A DNA stretch of 64,000 bases from Hyphomicrobium sp. (GCA_003987725.1 RXJH01000007.1:220817-284816); one strand, 5' to 3'. Shown: positions 54,387 to 63,484, counted from the first letter of the stretch. Notes: generated by a model not told the origin, from the sequence alone. A program made the numbers and translations.

Positions 54387-56078
54387 TTAGTGACGGCAGG
54401 AACAGCTGCCATTGCAGGGATTGATCTTGAAGCCCGCACGATATTGGGCGACATGCTTTTCGCGATCGGCCAGGCTCATCTCGCGAAGGAGGACGAGCGG
54501 ACTCTGAAGCGTATTGCCGCGCACGTGATCAAGCGTCCACATGTCCTTCGGACCAAACCGCAGATGCGGCTGCGCCGTGATCGTCTTGCCGTCGGGACGA
54601 ACAAAGCCCAGATCCTTGATCGCGTCGGCGAGGTCCCAGCCGTGGTAGCAGTCTTCCCAAATCCGCTGGCCTTTGAAGCGGCCCATCGCAGGTGTCGGCC
54701 GGCCTTCGTATTCGGCTTGGAAAGCGACGGTGTGGGTCCACTTGCACTGCTCGGAACAGTACGTGTAGAGCTTGCCGTCGACTTCACCGACGCAGAAGTC
54801 CTCGCGGATTACGCATGGGCACATGCAGCTCCAGCAGCGGTGCGGATATACGTAGCCGTTCTCCTGATCGAATAGGATGTTCGTCTCGCCGGGAACGCTC
54901 TTTCTCGCGTACCACTTCCAGAAATCGCCGAACTCGGCGTACCAGCCCGGATATTTGTGCTCGAACCACTCGAAGTCTTTGTCGGTCTGGGCTTCGATAC
55001 GCCAGAAATTGACAGGCCAGCCGACTGCGAAGAACTGCGCAATCTTGTGCACGTAGTTCTTCTTGACCAGCCGATCCCACGCCGCCGAGACGTCATCATG
55101 ATGGATCTTGATGCCGTACTTCTCGAGCGGCAGCATGTAAGTCCGATAGTAGTCTTCGTAGATCCACCGGTGCCACAGCTCGACGTAGGACTCCTTGTTC
55201 TTGTCGCGGTTCGTCGTGCCGTATTCGATGAAGGTGCCGATGGCAGCGTCGACGATGGCGTGGTTTTGCCAGAACGCATATTTGAGATCGCGTTCGAGTA
55301 ACTGGTGGTTGGAGGGGTCGTTGATCATCGCCATCAGCATCGAGTGACCGTTGCCGATGTGGCGAGACTCATCCGACTGGACCGAGAGGAACACCGTCGG
55401 CAGAGCGTAGTCACCGTTGCGCGCGGCTTCTGACGGCATCGCAACGAACAGCGTGTTGGTGAATGCGGTCTCGGCGACGACGGTCAAATAGACATTGGCT
55501 GAGGTGATCGCGTCACCACAGATGAAGCCCTCGCCGAACTGGCGGCCGATCGTCGAAGCGTAGCATTTTCCGAAGGCCTTCTCGGTGATATCGAACCCAG
55601 CAGGATCGATATAGTTCTCCATGTACCATTTCTTGAGGTTCATCTGGATAGTCGAGTGGCGGAACTCGTCGACCATCTGCATGGTGAAGCCAGTGCGCAG
55701 CTCTTCACCGGGAGCAAGCCGGGCAACCATCGCCATGGCCCGCGCCGCAGAAATCTCCGGAAACGGGATGATGGCCAGAAACAGCTTCATCCATTCGACC
55801 CAACGGGGTTCGACGTTCCGGAACATGTCGCCACGCAGCGCGGCATCGAGCGCGCCATAGACACGATTGTCTTTTTCTTCCTGCATAGGAAAATAGGAGC
55901 GAAGAACCTGTTTCATTGGGTCCCTCGGCACCTTCGAGATCTTATAGTCCGTTGGGAAAGTCTGCGCTTCCTGGACGTACGTAGGTGTCCAGCCGAGGTC
56001 AGCAACGCGCGATGTGGCCTCGGCGATGCTGATGCCTTTCTGAGACGTGATCTTGTTGAGTGTTAAGCCTGCGGCCAT
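54387..56078 (-). CDS. mimA: Soluble di-iron monooxygenase hydroxylase alpha subunit
   Basis: The 563-residue catalytic subunit binds and activates dioxygen. All six iron ligands are present: Glu108, Glu138 and His141 (in DEFRH), Glu203, Glu237 and His240 (in DESRH). Each lies exactly six positions before its MmoX counterpart. Cys-rich segments near 430-455 (HRCWSCMCPCVIREDFC) and at the C-terminus are also present. The gene order and sequence fit MimA/PrmA-type enzymes that hydroxylate propane, acetone or phenol. I favour propane or acetone because of the neighbouring secondary alcohol dehydrogenase. GAAGGAG precedes the ATG. Confidence 0.93.
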   Translation of the reverse strand: MAAGLTLNKITSQKGISIAEATSRVADLGWTPTYVQEAQTFPTDYKISKVPRDPMKQVLRSYFPMQEEKDNRVYGALDAALRGDMFRNVEPRWVEWMKLFLAIIPFPEISAARAMAMVARLAPGEELRTGFTMQMVDEFRHSTIQMNLKKWYMENYIDPAGFDITEKAFGKCYASTIGRQFGEGFICGDAITSANVYLTVVAETAFTNTLFVAMPSEAARNGDYALPTVFLSVQSDESRHIGNGHSMLMAMINDPSNHQLLERDLKYAFWQNHAIVDAAIGTFIEYGTTNRDKNKESYVELWHRWIYEDYYRTYMLPLEKYGIKIHHDDVSAAWDRLVKKNYVHKIAQFFAVGWPVNFWRIEAQTDKDFEWFEHKYPGWYAEFGDFWKWYARKSVPGETNILFDQENGYVYPHRCWSCMCPCVIREDFCVGEVDGKLYTYCSEQCKWTHTVAFQAEYEGRPTPAMGRFKGQRIWEDCYHGWDLADAIKDLGFVRPDGKTITAQPHLRFGPKDMWTLDHVRGNTLQSPLVLLREMSLADREKHVAQYRAGFKINPCNGSCSCRH

Positions 56079-56154
56079 CTTCTTCTCCTTCGCTAATTAC
56101 TATTCCAGTGCTTCCCGGGTATTCCTGTGCGCCGAATTGGAATTTCGATTCAGG

Positions 56155-56349
56155 TCATTTGGCACGGGTCAGTGGTTTGCCTTCCGCTATGAAGCGTGCG
56201 CCAATGATCAGCACACCGATGGCAAAGTCCTTCCCATGCTTTTCGATCATGCGTTGGGCGATGTCGCCAACTTCGGCAAAGAACTCGTCTTTCGATTGCT
56301 CTTCCCCATTCATGGCCTGAGGTGCGGTCGGGCCGGAGTTGAGGTTCAT
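56155..56349 (-). CDS. Small unknown protein upstream of mimA
   Basis: The 64-residue protein starts at ATG 56349 behind GAGGAGG, and its start overlaps the stop of the preceding gene as ATGA. It is acidic, then amphipathic, with DEFFAEVGDIAQRMIEKHG and FAIGVLIIGARFIAEGKPL, and has no signal peptide. The family is unrecognised. Its position directly before mimA, with translational coupling upstream, suggests a role in monooxygenase assembly or stability. Confidence 0.7.
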   Translation of the reverse strand: MNLNSGPTAPQAMNGEEQSKDEFFAEVGDIAQRMIEKHGKDFAIGVLIIGARFIAEGKPLTRAK

Positions 56350-56810
56350 GACATCCTCCTCACACTGCGTTTCTCAGACGTCTCGTTGGCAGCGGCGGCG
56401 CTATCGAAATCATCAAGCGTCTGCTCTAGCCACGCCTTCTCCGTCAGAATTTTCTGACGCATGGCACCAAGCTCACTGATCCGCTCCTCAATCGTAAAAA
56501 GAGCTTCGCCGCGGCCCGACGAGGGCACCGCGTGAACGTCGCGTTCGGCATTCCGTCGCTCGATGTCGAGGCCGTTGATCTCGTTGTCGATGCGCAGAAT
56601 GCGAGAATTGACGTCAATGATGCGGACCACGATCTCGTGGCGTTTCAACATCACGTCTCTTCCATCGGGCGTACTCATGGCCTCGCTCCTCGCAAGACGC
56701 GTCCACGTGTGCCAAGCGCTCCTCGCGAGGCCTCCCACGAGAGCGCCAGTTTCGGACATGATTTGCTTTTTGATCATTGCATTGGCCGTAGCGGCGTTTA
56801 GGTCGAGCAT
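56346..56810 (-). CDS. Coiled-coil protein of unknown function
   Basis: The product is 154 residues from ATG 56810, which has GAGGGAT upstream and follows the alcohol dehydrogenase stop by about ten bases. A helical start (MLDLNAATANAMIKKQIMSE) is followed by a long charged coiled coil with LKRHEIVVRIIDVNSRILRI and ALFTIEERISELGAMRQKIL. A longer frame upstream overlaps the dehydrogenase gene. The protein is probably cytosolic. I know no family for it. It is coupled to the 64-residue gene. Confidence 0.72.
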   Translation of the reverse strand: MLDLNAATANAMIKKQIMSETGALVGGLARSAWHTWTRLARSEAMSTPDGRDVMLKRHEIVVRIIDVNSRILRIDNEINGLDIERRNAERDVHAVPSSGRGEALFTIEERISELGAMRQKILTEKAWLEQTLDDFDSAAAANETSEKRSVRRMS

Positions 56811-56820
56811 CGTTGATCCC

Positions 56821-57864
56821 TCAGGGCACGAGCACCGCGCGGCCGCGAACCTTGCCGTGATGAAGGTCGAGGAGAGCCTGATTGGCGTCTTTGAGCCGGT
56901 ATTCCTTCGTCCGGAGATTGACGCGGCCCCGATCAGCAAGGGCCATGAGCTCGACGAGCTCCGCATAGGTGCCAACAAGATTGCCGACGATCGTCTTCTC
57001 TGAAGCGATCATGTCCAGTGTCGGCACCTCGACCCTGCCGCCATATCCGACGATGTAATAGAAGCCGTCGTTTCGTGTCGCGGCGAGCCCCTTTTTGACG
57101 GCATCCCCTTCGCCGACGAAATCAATGACCGCTTCGGCACCTTGACCGTCGGTCAACTCCTTGATCGCTTCGACTTCATTCCCGTCGGCTTTGATAAGGT
57201 GATCGGCGCCGCATTGCTTGGCGAGTTCAAGGGAGACATCAGAGCGATCGACTGCGATGATGCTGGCAGCGCACAGCGCCTTCAACACTTGAATACCGAT
57301 GTGGCCAAGCCCCCCGACGCCGATGACCGCCACATACTGTCCGGGCAACAAATGGCGTGAAGCTTTTTTGGCTGCGCGATAAGCCGTCAATCCCGCGTCC
57401 GTGTAGGGCGCGACATCTTTGGGAGCGAGGGTCTTCGGCAACTTAATAAGAGAGCGCTGCGAGGTCTTCAGGTACTCGGCATACCCGCCGTTCGCGTTGA
57501 TGCCGGGAAAGCTGCTTCCGACTGCGTGCATATCGTTGCCGCGACGGCACGCCAGACAGTGCCCACTGGTGACGAGCGGGTGACAAACAACGGGATCGCC
57601 AACCTTTATGCCGTCAACTTCGGAACCAACGGCCTCAACCCAACCGGCGTTTTCGTGCCCCATGATATAGGGCAATGCGACGTTGGATTTCTCGCGCCAA
57701 ATTCCCTCGATGATATGTAGATCGGTTCTGCAAACACCTGCGCCGCCGATTCGCACAACAACGTCGGCAGGACTTTCTATGCGGGGGGCTGGTACATCTT
57801 CGTATTGAACAAATTCCTGTCCCGCCAACTTCTCGTCATAGCGATGTAGAACCGCCGCTTTCAT
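56821..57864 (-). CDS. adh: Zinc-dependent secondary alcohol dehydrogenase
   Basis: The product is 347 residues from ATG 57864, the first gene of the operon. It is a medium-chain dehydrogenase with catalytic zinc ligands Cys45, His70/Glu71 (GHE) and Asp156, and a Rossmann motif GVGGLGHIG. The segment GLTAYRAAKK and the layout resemble secondary alcohol dehydrogenases such as Rhodococcus ruber ADH-A. Structural zinc ligands are incomplete: Cys103 and Cys106 remain, but the outer two positions are Ser/Gly and His. In context it should oxidise 2-propanol to acetone with NAD. The gene starts about 45 bases after the sigma-54 promoter's predicted start site. Confidence 0.88.
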   Translation of the reverse strand: MKAAVLHRYDEKLAGQEFVQYEDVPAPRIESPADVVVRIGGAGVCRTDLHIIEGIWREKSNVALPYIMGHENAGWVEAVGSEVDGIKVGDPVVCHPLVTSGHCLACRRGNDMHAVGSSFPGINANGGYAEYLKTSQRSLIKLPKTLAPKDVAPYTDAGLTAYRAAKKASRHLLPGQYVAVIGVGGLGHIGIQVLKALCAASIIAVDRSDVSLELAKQCGADHLIKADGNEVEAIKELTDGQGAEAVIDFVGEGDAVKKGLAATRNDGFYYIVGYGGRVEVPTLDMIASEKTIVGNLVGTYAELVELMALADRGRVNLRTKEYRLKDANQALLDLHHGKVRGRAVLVP

Positions 57865-57919
57865 TCCTTGACCCTTCCATCCCAACGTCGACCCTTTGCA
57901 GGTCTGTTAACGGAAGGAT

Positions 57920-57936
57920 AGCAACGGCCGTGCCAA
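57920..57936 (-). promoter_or_regulatory. Sigma-54 promoter of the monooxygenase operon
   Basis: On the minus strand this reads TTGGCACGGCCGTTGCT. The -24 GG and -12 GC are separated by ten bases, as needed, and TGGCACG-N4-TTGC matches the consensus fully. It lies about 56 bases upstream of the alcohol dehydrogenase start, and the activator gene is divergent beside it. Confidence 0.85.
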
Positions 57937-58021
57937 GCTAATAACGCACTGATTTACTTCAGATGTAGTGAGATTTTTGTCTGCAAAGCCATGTTCGTCA
58001 GTCGACGTCATTGGGAGCATG

Positions 58022-58038
58022 TGTTGACTTTATCAACA
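58022..58038. promoter_or_regulatory. Putative upstream activator site of the monooxygenase operon
   Basis: TGTTGA and TCAACA form an inverted repeat with a 5-base spacer, 17 bases overall in the form TGTT-N9-AACA. Its centre is about 96 bases upstream of the -24 element. The same outline occurs upstream of the PQQ dehydrogenase promoter (60521-60537), so it is a plausible binding site for the divergent activator. Confidence 0.6.
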
Positions 58039-58369
58039 TTGGTGCAGCGCATATTTTTTATTCTGCTCTGCACTTCGGCAATGAAGACAAAAAAATTTCG
58101 TCACTTGAATAAATCATTGAGCATTAGGTGTTTTGGGACCAGCCGATAACATCCCCAGAAATGAAACTCGCGATAGGAAAAATCATCACGGCTCAAATCT
58201 TAGCAGTTTAGTCCTACCAGAGGATCACAGGGATCCGAGCGAACTGACACCGCCGTAGTCGATCGCCATCAATGCGCGGATGGAGGCCCATTAGTGCGGT
58301 GCAACGCATCGTAGTTGCGTTGTATTCAACGACATCTTCATCTACAGCTTTTGAACCCTTCAAAACTCT

Positions 58370-60394
58370 ATGATCGCGGAGACCATGAACGAAGGCGTTA
58401 TACGAGATGCATGGGAACGGTTTATCTGCGGTGGAGAGTTGCCGCAGTCGTTGCGGCCCGCGGTTACCGGGTCGTGGCAGCGTTGCCGGAACTTTAGCGT
58501 CGACGTCGGCAACCAGCGGGCCCCCAAACTTTCGGATGCCGAGCTTTATCGCCGTCGTTGCGACAACGCACTTCTGGCCGCCTCCGCGCGCCTAGCGATG
58601 GAACGCACCGGCCAGATACTTTCTGACGCCTCATCGATGCTGATCCTGACCGACGGTTCAGGGCATATCATTGAAACTCTCGGAGATCATCGGACCATTG
58701 ACGCCGGGCGCCAAGTTCACTTGGAGACCGGGGGCTGTTGGGACGAGACTGGCATAGGCACGAATGCGATCGGGACTGCCATGGCGGTCAGACAGCCGGT
58801 TCAGATTCATGCCGCCGAGCACTTCTGCGAGAAAGTCCAACATTGGACGTGCGCCGCGGCACCGATTTTCCATCCGATCGACCATGAGCTCCTTGGTGTG
58901 ATCGACATATCAGGTCCGCCCCAAACCTTTAGCAATCAAAACCTCGCCCTCGTTGTTTCGCTTGCCGACCATATCGAAGGGCTGATTGGCCAGTCGATCA
59001 AGAATGAACATTCTCGCCTCACCGCAAGATTTCAAGAAAAGCAGCGCAAATGGGGAAGCAATGATTTGGTTGCGATCGACCGGCGCGGAGCCATCGTCTG
59101 CGCCTCGCCGGAAGCGATAAGAAGCCTCGCGACGCACTTCGGTGCGCAGTCCGATGCCCCGGATCTGTCCTATCTCAAGTCATTACCCTTCGAGGACTGG
59201 GAAGGAGATCTCGCGCGGCGGCTGGCGAACACACGCACAGTGCTTGTGAAGGATGGTGACTCGGAGCTCGGGGCCATAGTTGTTTTCCCGGCAAAACACA
59301 AATCTTTTGCCGAATGCACGACCAGCTCGCGAAAACGGCAAGCTGCTCCCGTCGTCAACGTTCCGCCAACTGACGCGCCGCCGCGGGATATAGTAGCATC
59401 CGCTAGCGGAGGAAGCTCATCGCAGCGTGGACTGGAAAAAATCGTGTTTCTGCGTTCTGCAGATACGGACACAAGTCCTCATCGGAGCACTGCGAAATAT
59501 CAGTTCGTAGCATCGGACGCCCGGGTCAAACAGATTTGCGGCAATGTTTCTTCGGCCGCACGGATCGGCCTGCCAATTCTGATCGGCGGTCAAACGGGAA
59601 CAGGCAAGGAAGAACTCGCGCGGTTTGCTCATAACGCGAGCGGTCGCAAAGGCGCCTTTGTGCCGGTGAATTGCACTGCCCTCCCGGATAGTTTGATTGA
59701 GGCTGAGCTTTTTGGCTATGCGGACGGCGCATTTACGGGCGCACGAAGAGGCGGCTCGCGCGGACTGGCAAAAGAGGCGAACGGCGGCACACTATTTCTC
59801 GATGAAATCGGCGATATGCCGTTTGCTTTGCAGTCCGTGCTTCTGCGGTTCCTCGACGACTACACCGTTCGCCCAGTGGGAGGCACATCGACGAAGGTCG
59901 ACGTGCTCATCGTGTCTGCGACGAACGTTGAACTGGGCCAAGCCGTTACGAGCAAGCGCTTTAGAGCGGATCTTCTCTATCGGCTTAACACGGTGCACGT
60001 GACGCTTCCTAAGCTCAACGAACGAACGGATTTCGAGGAAATTGTTCTGCATCTGCTCGAGAAGATTAGTCCCGGAAACCGGATTACGGACAAGGCGGTT
60101 GCATCCCTCGCCCGCTGGGCTTGGGAAGGAAATATTCGCGAGCTGCGTAGCGTCCTCGCCCGCCTGGCGCTCTCGACAGCAGACCTGAACGGCACAATCG
60201 ACGAGGCTTTGGTCAGTCATCTCGGGCAACCGTCTTTGGCGCAGGCGCAAGGAGAATCTCTGCGCGATCTTCAGCGGGCGCGGCTGCTTGAAGTTTATGC
60301 GGAGACCGGCGGAAACATCAGCGAGACTGCGCGTCGGCTTAATGTCTGCCGGAACACGGTATACAGGGCGCTAGAGGCTCAAGACTCCGAGTAG
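58370..60394 (+). CDS. mimR: Sigma-54-dependent activator (AcoR/MimR type)
   Basis: The 674-residue protein has an N-terminal sensory part with a GAF-type fold (GGCWDETGIGTNAIGTAM, then TCAAAPIFHPIDHELLGVID), a linker, an AAA+ domain with Walker A GQTGTGKE and the sigma-54 loop GAFTGA (453-458), and a Fis-type helix-turn-helix at the end (GGNISETARRLNVCRNTVYR). This is the AcoR architecture, in which the GAF part binds small ketones, alcohols or similar effectors. It lies between the two sigma-54 promoters and is the likely activator of both. ATG 58385 is an alternative start. Confidence 0.9.
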   Translation: MIAETMNEGVIRDAWERFICGGELPQSLRPAVTGSWQRCRNFSVDVGNQRAPKLSDAELYRRRCDNALLAASARLAMERTGQILSDASSMLILTDGSGHIIETLGDHRTIDAGRQVHLETGGCWDETGIGTNAIGTAMAVRQPVQIHAAEHFCEKVQHWTCAAAPIFHPIDHELLGVIDISGPPQTFSNQNLALVVSLADHIEGLIGQSIKNEHSRLTARFQEKQRKWGSNDLVAIDRRGAIVCASPEAIRSLATHFGAQSDAPDLSYLKSLPFEDWEGDLARRLANTRTVLVKDGDSELGAIVVFPAKHKSFAECTTSSRKRQAAPVVNVPPTDAPPRDIVASASGGSSSQRGLEKIVFLRSADTDTSPHRSTAKYQFVASDARVKQICGNVSSAARIGLPILIGGQTGTGKEELARFAHNASGRKGAFVPVNCTALPDSLIEAELFGYADGAFTGARRGGSRGLAKEANGGTLFLDEIGDMPFALQSVLLRFLDDYTVRPVGGTSTKVDVLIVSATNVELGQAVTSKRFRADLLYRLNTVHVTLPKLNERTDFEEIVLHLLEKISPGNRITDKAVASLARWAWEGNIRELRSVLARLALSTADLNGTIDEALVSHLGQPSLAQAQGESLRDLQRARLLEVYAETGGNISETARRLNVCRNTVYRALEAQDSE

Positions 60395-60518
60395 ACCAAG
60401 ACTGCCGTTCCCGCGACCGACCCGGTCAACCTAGCTCAGCGCAAGCGATTGGCTACAAGCAATCAAGCTTTGTGCGCCGCACATTTCGTTACATGGCAAC
60501 ACTCACCCATCGAACCGC

Positions 60519-60539
60519 GCTGTTCAATCTTTGAACAGC
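60519..60539. promoter_or_regulatory. Upstream activator site of the PQQ alcohol dehydrogenase
   Basis: The arms GCTGTTCAA and TTGAACAGC are exact inverted repeats separated by TCT. The centre lies about 63 bases upstream of the -24 element, a typical place for a sigma-54 activator dimer. The inner TGTT-N9-AACA outline is shared with the site at 58022-58038. Confidence 0.7.
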
Positions 60540-60590
60540 CTCCGAATTTTGTGATCTCGCGAAATCAGAAGTTTCAAGAACTTGCCGCCT

Positions 60591-60605
60591 TGGCACGACG
60601 GTTGC
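60591..60605 (+). promoter_or_regulatory. Sigma-54 promoter of the PQQ alcohol dehydrogenase
   Basis: The sequence TGGCACGACGGTTGC has the -24 GG and -12 GC ten bases apart and fits TGGCACG-N4-TTGC exactly. It lies about 65 bases upstream of the dehydrogenase start. Confidence 0.85.
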
Positions 60606-60669
60606 GCGGAATTCGCCGGCACGTCGCACACGCTCGATGGTTCGACGAGTCCGCAAGGGAGGAAAAACA

Positions 60670-62478
60670 ATGGATGAGATAATAGTGTCCTACAAGTTCG
60701 GAAGAACCGGCGGCGCGTTCGTGAGAACGCTCATGTGTGCCAGCGCATTCGCCCTTGCCATGACGATGGCAGGCACAGCCAAAGCTGGCGATGTGACGAT
60801 CGACGACCTCGCGAACGACGCGGGTTCGACCAACAATGTGCTTATGAATGGGCTTGGCTGGAACGCCCAGCGGTTCAGCCCACTCACTGAAATAAGCACC
60901 AAGACTGTAGATCGTCTCGTGCCCGCTTGGGCGATGTCATTCGGCGGCGAGAAAATGCGCGGGCAGGAAACCCAGCCGCTTGTTGAGGATGGCGTCATGT
61001 ATGTGACGGGATCCTACAGCCGCATGTTTGCAATCGACACGAAAACGGGTGCGCGGCTCTGGGAGTACGATGCGCGCCTGCCTGAAGGGCTTCTTACCTG
61101 TTGCGATGTCATCAATCGCGGCGCCGCGTTGTTTGGCGACAAGGTCTATTTCATGACGCTCGACGCCAAGGTTGTCGCACTCAATAAGAAGACAGGCAAA
61201 GTCGTCTGGTCGAAACAGATTGATGATCCCAAGGCTGGGCATACGGCAACGGCCGCGCCGCTCATAGTACCCTCGAAGGCGTTCGGGCCCCTCATCGTAA
61301 CGGGCGTTTCAGGAAGCGAGTTCGGGATTGTCGGCCGTGTCGAGGCTCGCAAAGTCGACGATGGCGAGTTGGTCTGGACTCGACCAACCATCGAAGGAAA
61401 CGTCGGCTCGCTCAACGGTCAGCCTTCGACGATGACTGGGAAGCAAAACGAAACCTGGCCCGGCGATCTGTGGAAGACCGGCGGCGGTGCGCCATGGCTC
61501 GGCGGAACCTACGATCCCGACACGAAGCTAATATTCATGGGCGTCGGCAATCCTGGCCCATGGAACAGCTACGTCCGCCCGGGGGACAACAAATGGGGTT
61601 GCTCACGGATCGCCATCGATCCGGAAACCGGTGAGATCAAGTGGGGTTTCCAGACAACACCTCACGACGGATGGGACTATGACGGCACCAACGAGGTCGT
61701 TTCGTTCGATCTCAACGGAACGAAAGCTGCGGCAACGGCCGATCGCAACGGCTTCTTCTACGTGCTCAACCGCGAGAACGGAAACTTCATCTCTGCGTTC
61801 CCATTCGTCGAACAGATCAATTGGGCAAAGGGCATCGATAAGGCCGGGCGGCCGATCTACGATCCAGCCCATCGCCCTGGCGACCCTGCAAAATCGGCCG
61901 ACGGTAAGAAGGGCGACATGATCTGGGCGGTACCAGCCTTCCTCGGCGGCAAGAACTGGATGCCGATGGCCTACAGCCCAGATACCAAGCTGTTCTATAT
62001 CCCGTCGAATGAGTGGGGGATGGATCTATGGAACGAGCCCATCACCTACAAGAAGGGCGCGGCCTACCTCGGCGCCGGCTTCACCATCAAGCCAATATTC
62101 GCGGACCATATCGGATCTTTGAAGGCCCTTGATCCCTCCACGGGGAAGATCGTCTGGCAGGTCAACAACAAGGCACCACTTTGGGGCGGTGTCCTGACGA
62201 CGGCGGGCGGGTTAGTGTTTTACGGAACGCCCGAGGGCTATCTCAAAGCACTTGACGCCAAGACGGGCCAGGAGCTTTGGTCATTCAACACGGGATCGGG
62301 AATCGTAGGTTCGCCGATCACGTGGGAGCAAGACGGCGAGCAGTATGTTTCCGTCGTTTCCGGCTGGGGCGGTGCGGTTCCGCTGTGGGGCGGAGAAGTC
62401 GCGAAATCGTTCCAGGGCATTCCGCAAGGTGCAATGACCTGGACCTTCAAGCTTTTGAAGAAAGTCGCATCCAACTGA
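60670..62478 (+). CDS. PQQ-dependent alcohol dehydrogenase, lanthanide (DYD) type
   Basis: The product is 602 residues from ATG 60670, which follows GGGAGG. A signal peptide (ending AGTAKA) sends it to the periplasm. The eight-blade quinoprotein fold is marked by repeated W motifs ([24 protein letters not shown]). Cys144-Cys145 are the vicinal pair that covers PQQ. The metal site reads WDYDG: catalytic Asp336 is followed two residues later by Asp338, the extra ligand of lanthanide enzymes, where calcium enzymes have Ala or another residue. It resembles ExaF/PedH more than MxaF. It oxidises primary or other small alcohols, with PedF as acceptor. Confidence 0.9.
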   Translation: MDEIIVSYKFGRTGGAFVRTLMCASAFALAMTMAGTAKAGDVTIDDLANDAGSTNNVLMNGLGWNAQRFSPLTEISTKTVDRLVPAWAMSFGGEKMRGQETQPLVEDGVMYVTGSYSRMFAIDTKTGARLWEYDARLPEGLLTCCDVINRGAALFGDKVYFMTLDAKVVALNKKTGKVVWSKQIDDPKAGHTATAAPLIVPSKAFGPLIVTGVSGSEFGIVGRVEARKVDDGELVWTRPTIEGNVGSLNGQPSTMTGKQNETWPGDLWKTGGGAPWLGGTYDPDTKLIFMGVGNPGPWNSYVRPGDNKWGCSRIAIDPETGEIKWGFQTTPHDGWDYDGTNEVVSFDLNGTKAAATADRNGFFYVLNRENGNFISAFPFVEQINWAKGIDKAGRPIYDPAHRPGDPAKSADGKKGDMIWAVPAFLGGKNWMPMAYSPDTKLFYIPSNEWGMDLWNEPITYKKGAAYLGAGFTIKPIFADHIGSLKALDPSTGKIVWQVNNKAPLWGGVLTTAGGLVFYGTPEGYLKALDAKTGQELWSFNTGSGIVGSPITWEQDGEQYVSVVSGWGGAVPLWGGEVAKSFQGIPQGAMTWTFKLLKKVASN

Positions 62479-62510
62479 TAACGATGCGACGCTGGTGGCA
62501 AAGCTTGCTC

Positions 62511-62529
62511 CCGGGCGCATGTCGCCCGG
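62511..62529 (+). terminator. Hairpin after the PQQ dehydrogenase gene
   Basis: CCGGGCG (62511-62517) and CGCCCGG (62523-62529) form a 7-bp GC stem with a 5-base loop about 30 bases after the stop. A T run is missing, so it is a candidate terminator or RNA-stabilising hairpin. Confidence 0.55.
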
Positions 62530-62665
62530 AAGCTCGCCTGAGCAACCGGCATTGAACAGACCCTCTCAAAGAAACGCTGCTTGAGCCGGCTTTGAGGCCA
62601 AGCACTTACCCGCGCGAGTCGAATTGGGCCTCTCTTCCGCCGCTCCTCGAGTCCTTCGCAAGGCG

Positions 62666-63484
62666 ATGTTCTATATCGCGGCGTTGTCGCTCATTTTCTT
62701 CCCGCTCTGTCTAACCGTTGCCGTCGTCCATGTGGAAAGCACCTACGCAAAAGCATTGGGCGACGACGGCGTCGATATTGCATTGATCGTGTCGGTTGAT
62801 GTTTCCCAGTCGGTCGATGCTGGTCGCTACAGGCTTCAAATGGAGGGCATCGCGAAGGCTCTCGAAGATCCGTCGGTAATCGCCGCCATAACTGGGGGGA
62901 CTCGAGGCAGCATCATGTTTTCCATGATCACGTGGGCTGATCAGGCCAATGTCGCAATCGGCTGGCACCCGATCGCCTCTGCGAAAGATGCCGCGACGAT
63001 TGCGAGCCTTGTGCGGCAGATCCCGCAGCAAAGCGGTGAATTCACTTGCTTGGCCCGCATGCTTCACACGGTTTCGGTCAGCATCATCCCGAGTCTGAGA
63101 GTGCCGGTCGGTCGCTTTGTCGTCGATGTTTCAGGCGACGGCATCGACAATTGCACGGATACGGACGGCCTTCATGCAGAACGTGACGCCGTTCTGGCAC
63201 TCGGGGCAACGATAAATGGCCTTCCCATTCTGGTGAAAGGTGAGAATGACGTCGTTGGCGCGGGCGCCTACCGTGCCCCCGGGTTCGGCCTCAAGGAGCT
63301 TTCGCGCGCTCCCGATCTTGAGGCGACGACGCTCGATCAATGGTATCGCGACCACGTCGTCGGTGGCCCAGATACCTTTCTTCTGCCCGCGCGTGGCTAC
63401 GAGGACTTCGCGCGCGCGCTGCGGCAAAAATTCGTGACCGAAATCAGCGCGATTCCGCCTCCGTCGCCGCACGCGCTGCAATGA
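62666..63484 (+). CDS. DUF1194 von Willebrand A-like secreted protein
   Basis: The product is about 272 residues. ATG 62666 places a hydrophobic signal segment (FYIAALSLIFFPLCLTVAVV) at the N-terminus. TTG 62624 is the alternative. The mature part is a DUF1194 domain with a VWA-type metal site (VSVDVSQSVDAGRY) and VVDVSGDGIDNCTD. Many alphaproteobacteria have such proteins, of unproven function. It lies downstream of the PQQ dehydrogenase but after a hairpin, so co-transcription is uncertain. Confidence 0.8.
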   Translation: MFYIAALSLIFFPLCLTVAVVHVESTYAKALGDDGVDIALIVSVDVSQSVDAGRYRLQMEGIAKALEDPSVIAAITGGTRGSIMFSMITWADQANVAIGWHPIASAKDAATIASLVRQIPQQSGEFTCLARMLHTVSVSIIPSLRVPVGRFVVDVSGDGIDNCTDTDGLHAERDAVLALGATINGLPILVKGENDVVGAGAYRAPGFGLKELSRAPDLEATTLDQWYRDHVVGGPDTFLLPARGYEDFARALRQKFVTEISAIPPPSPHALQ

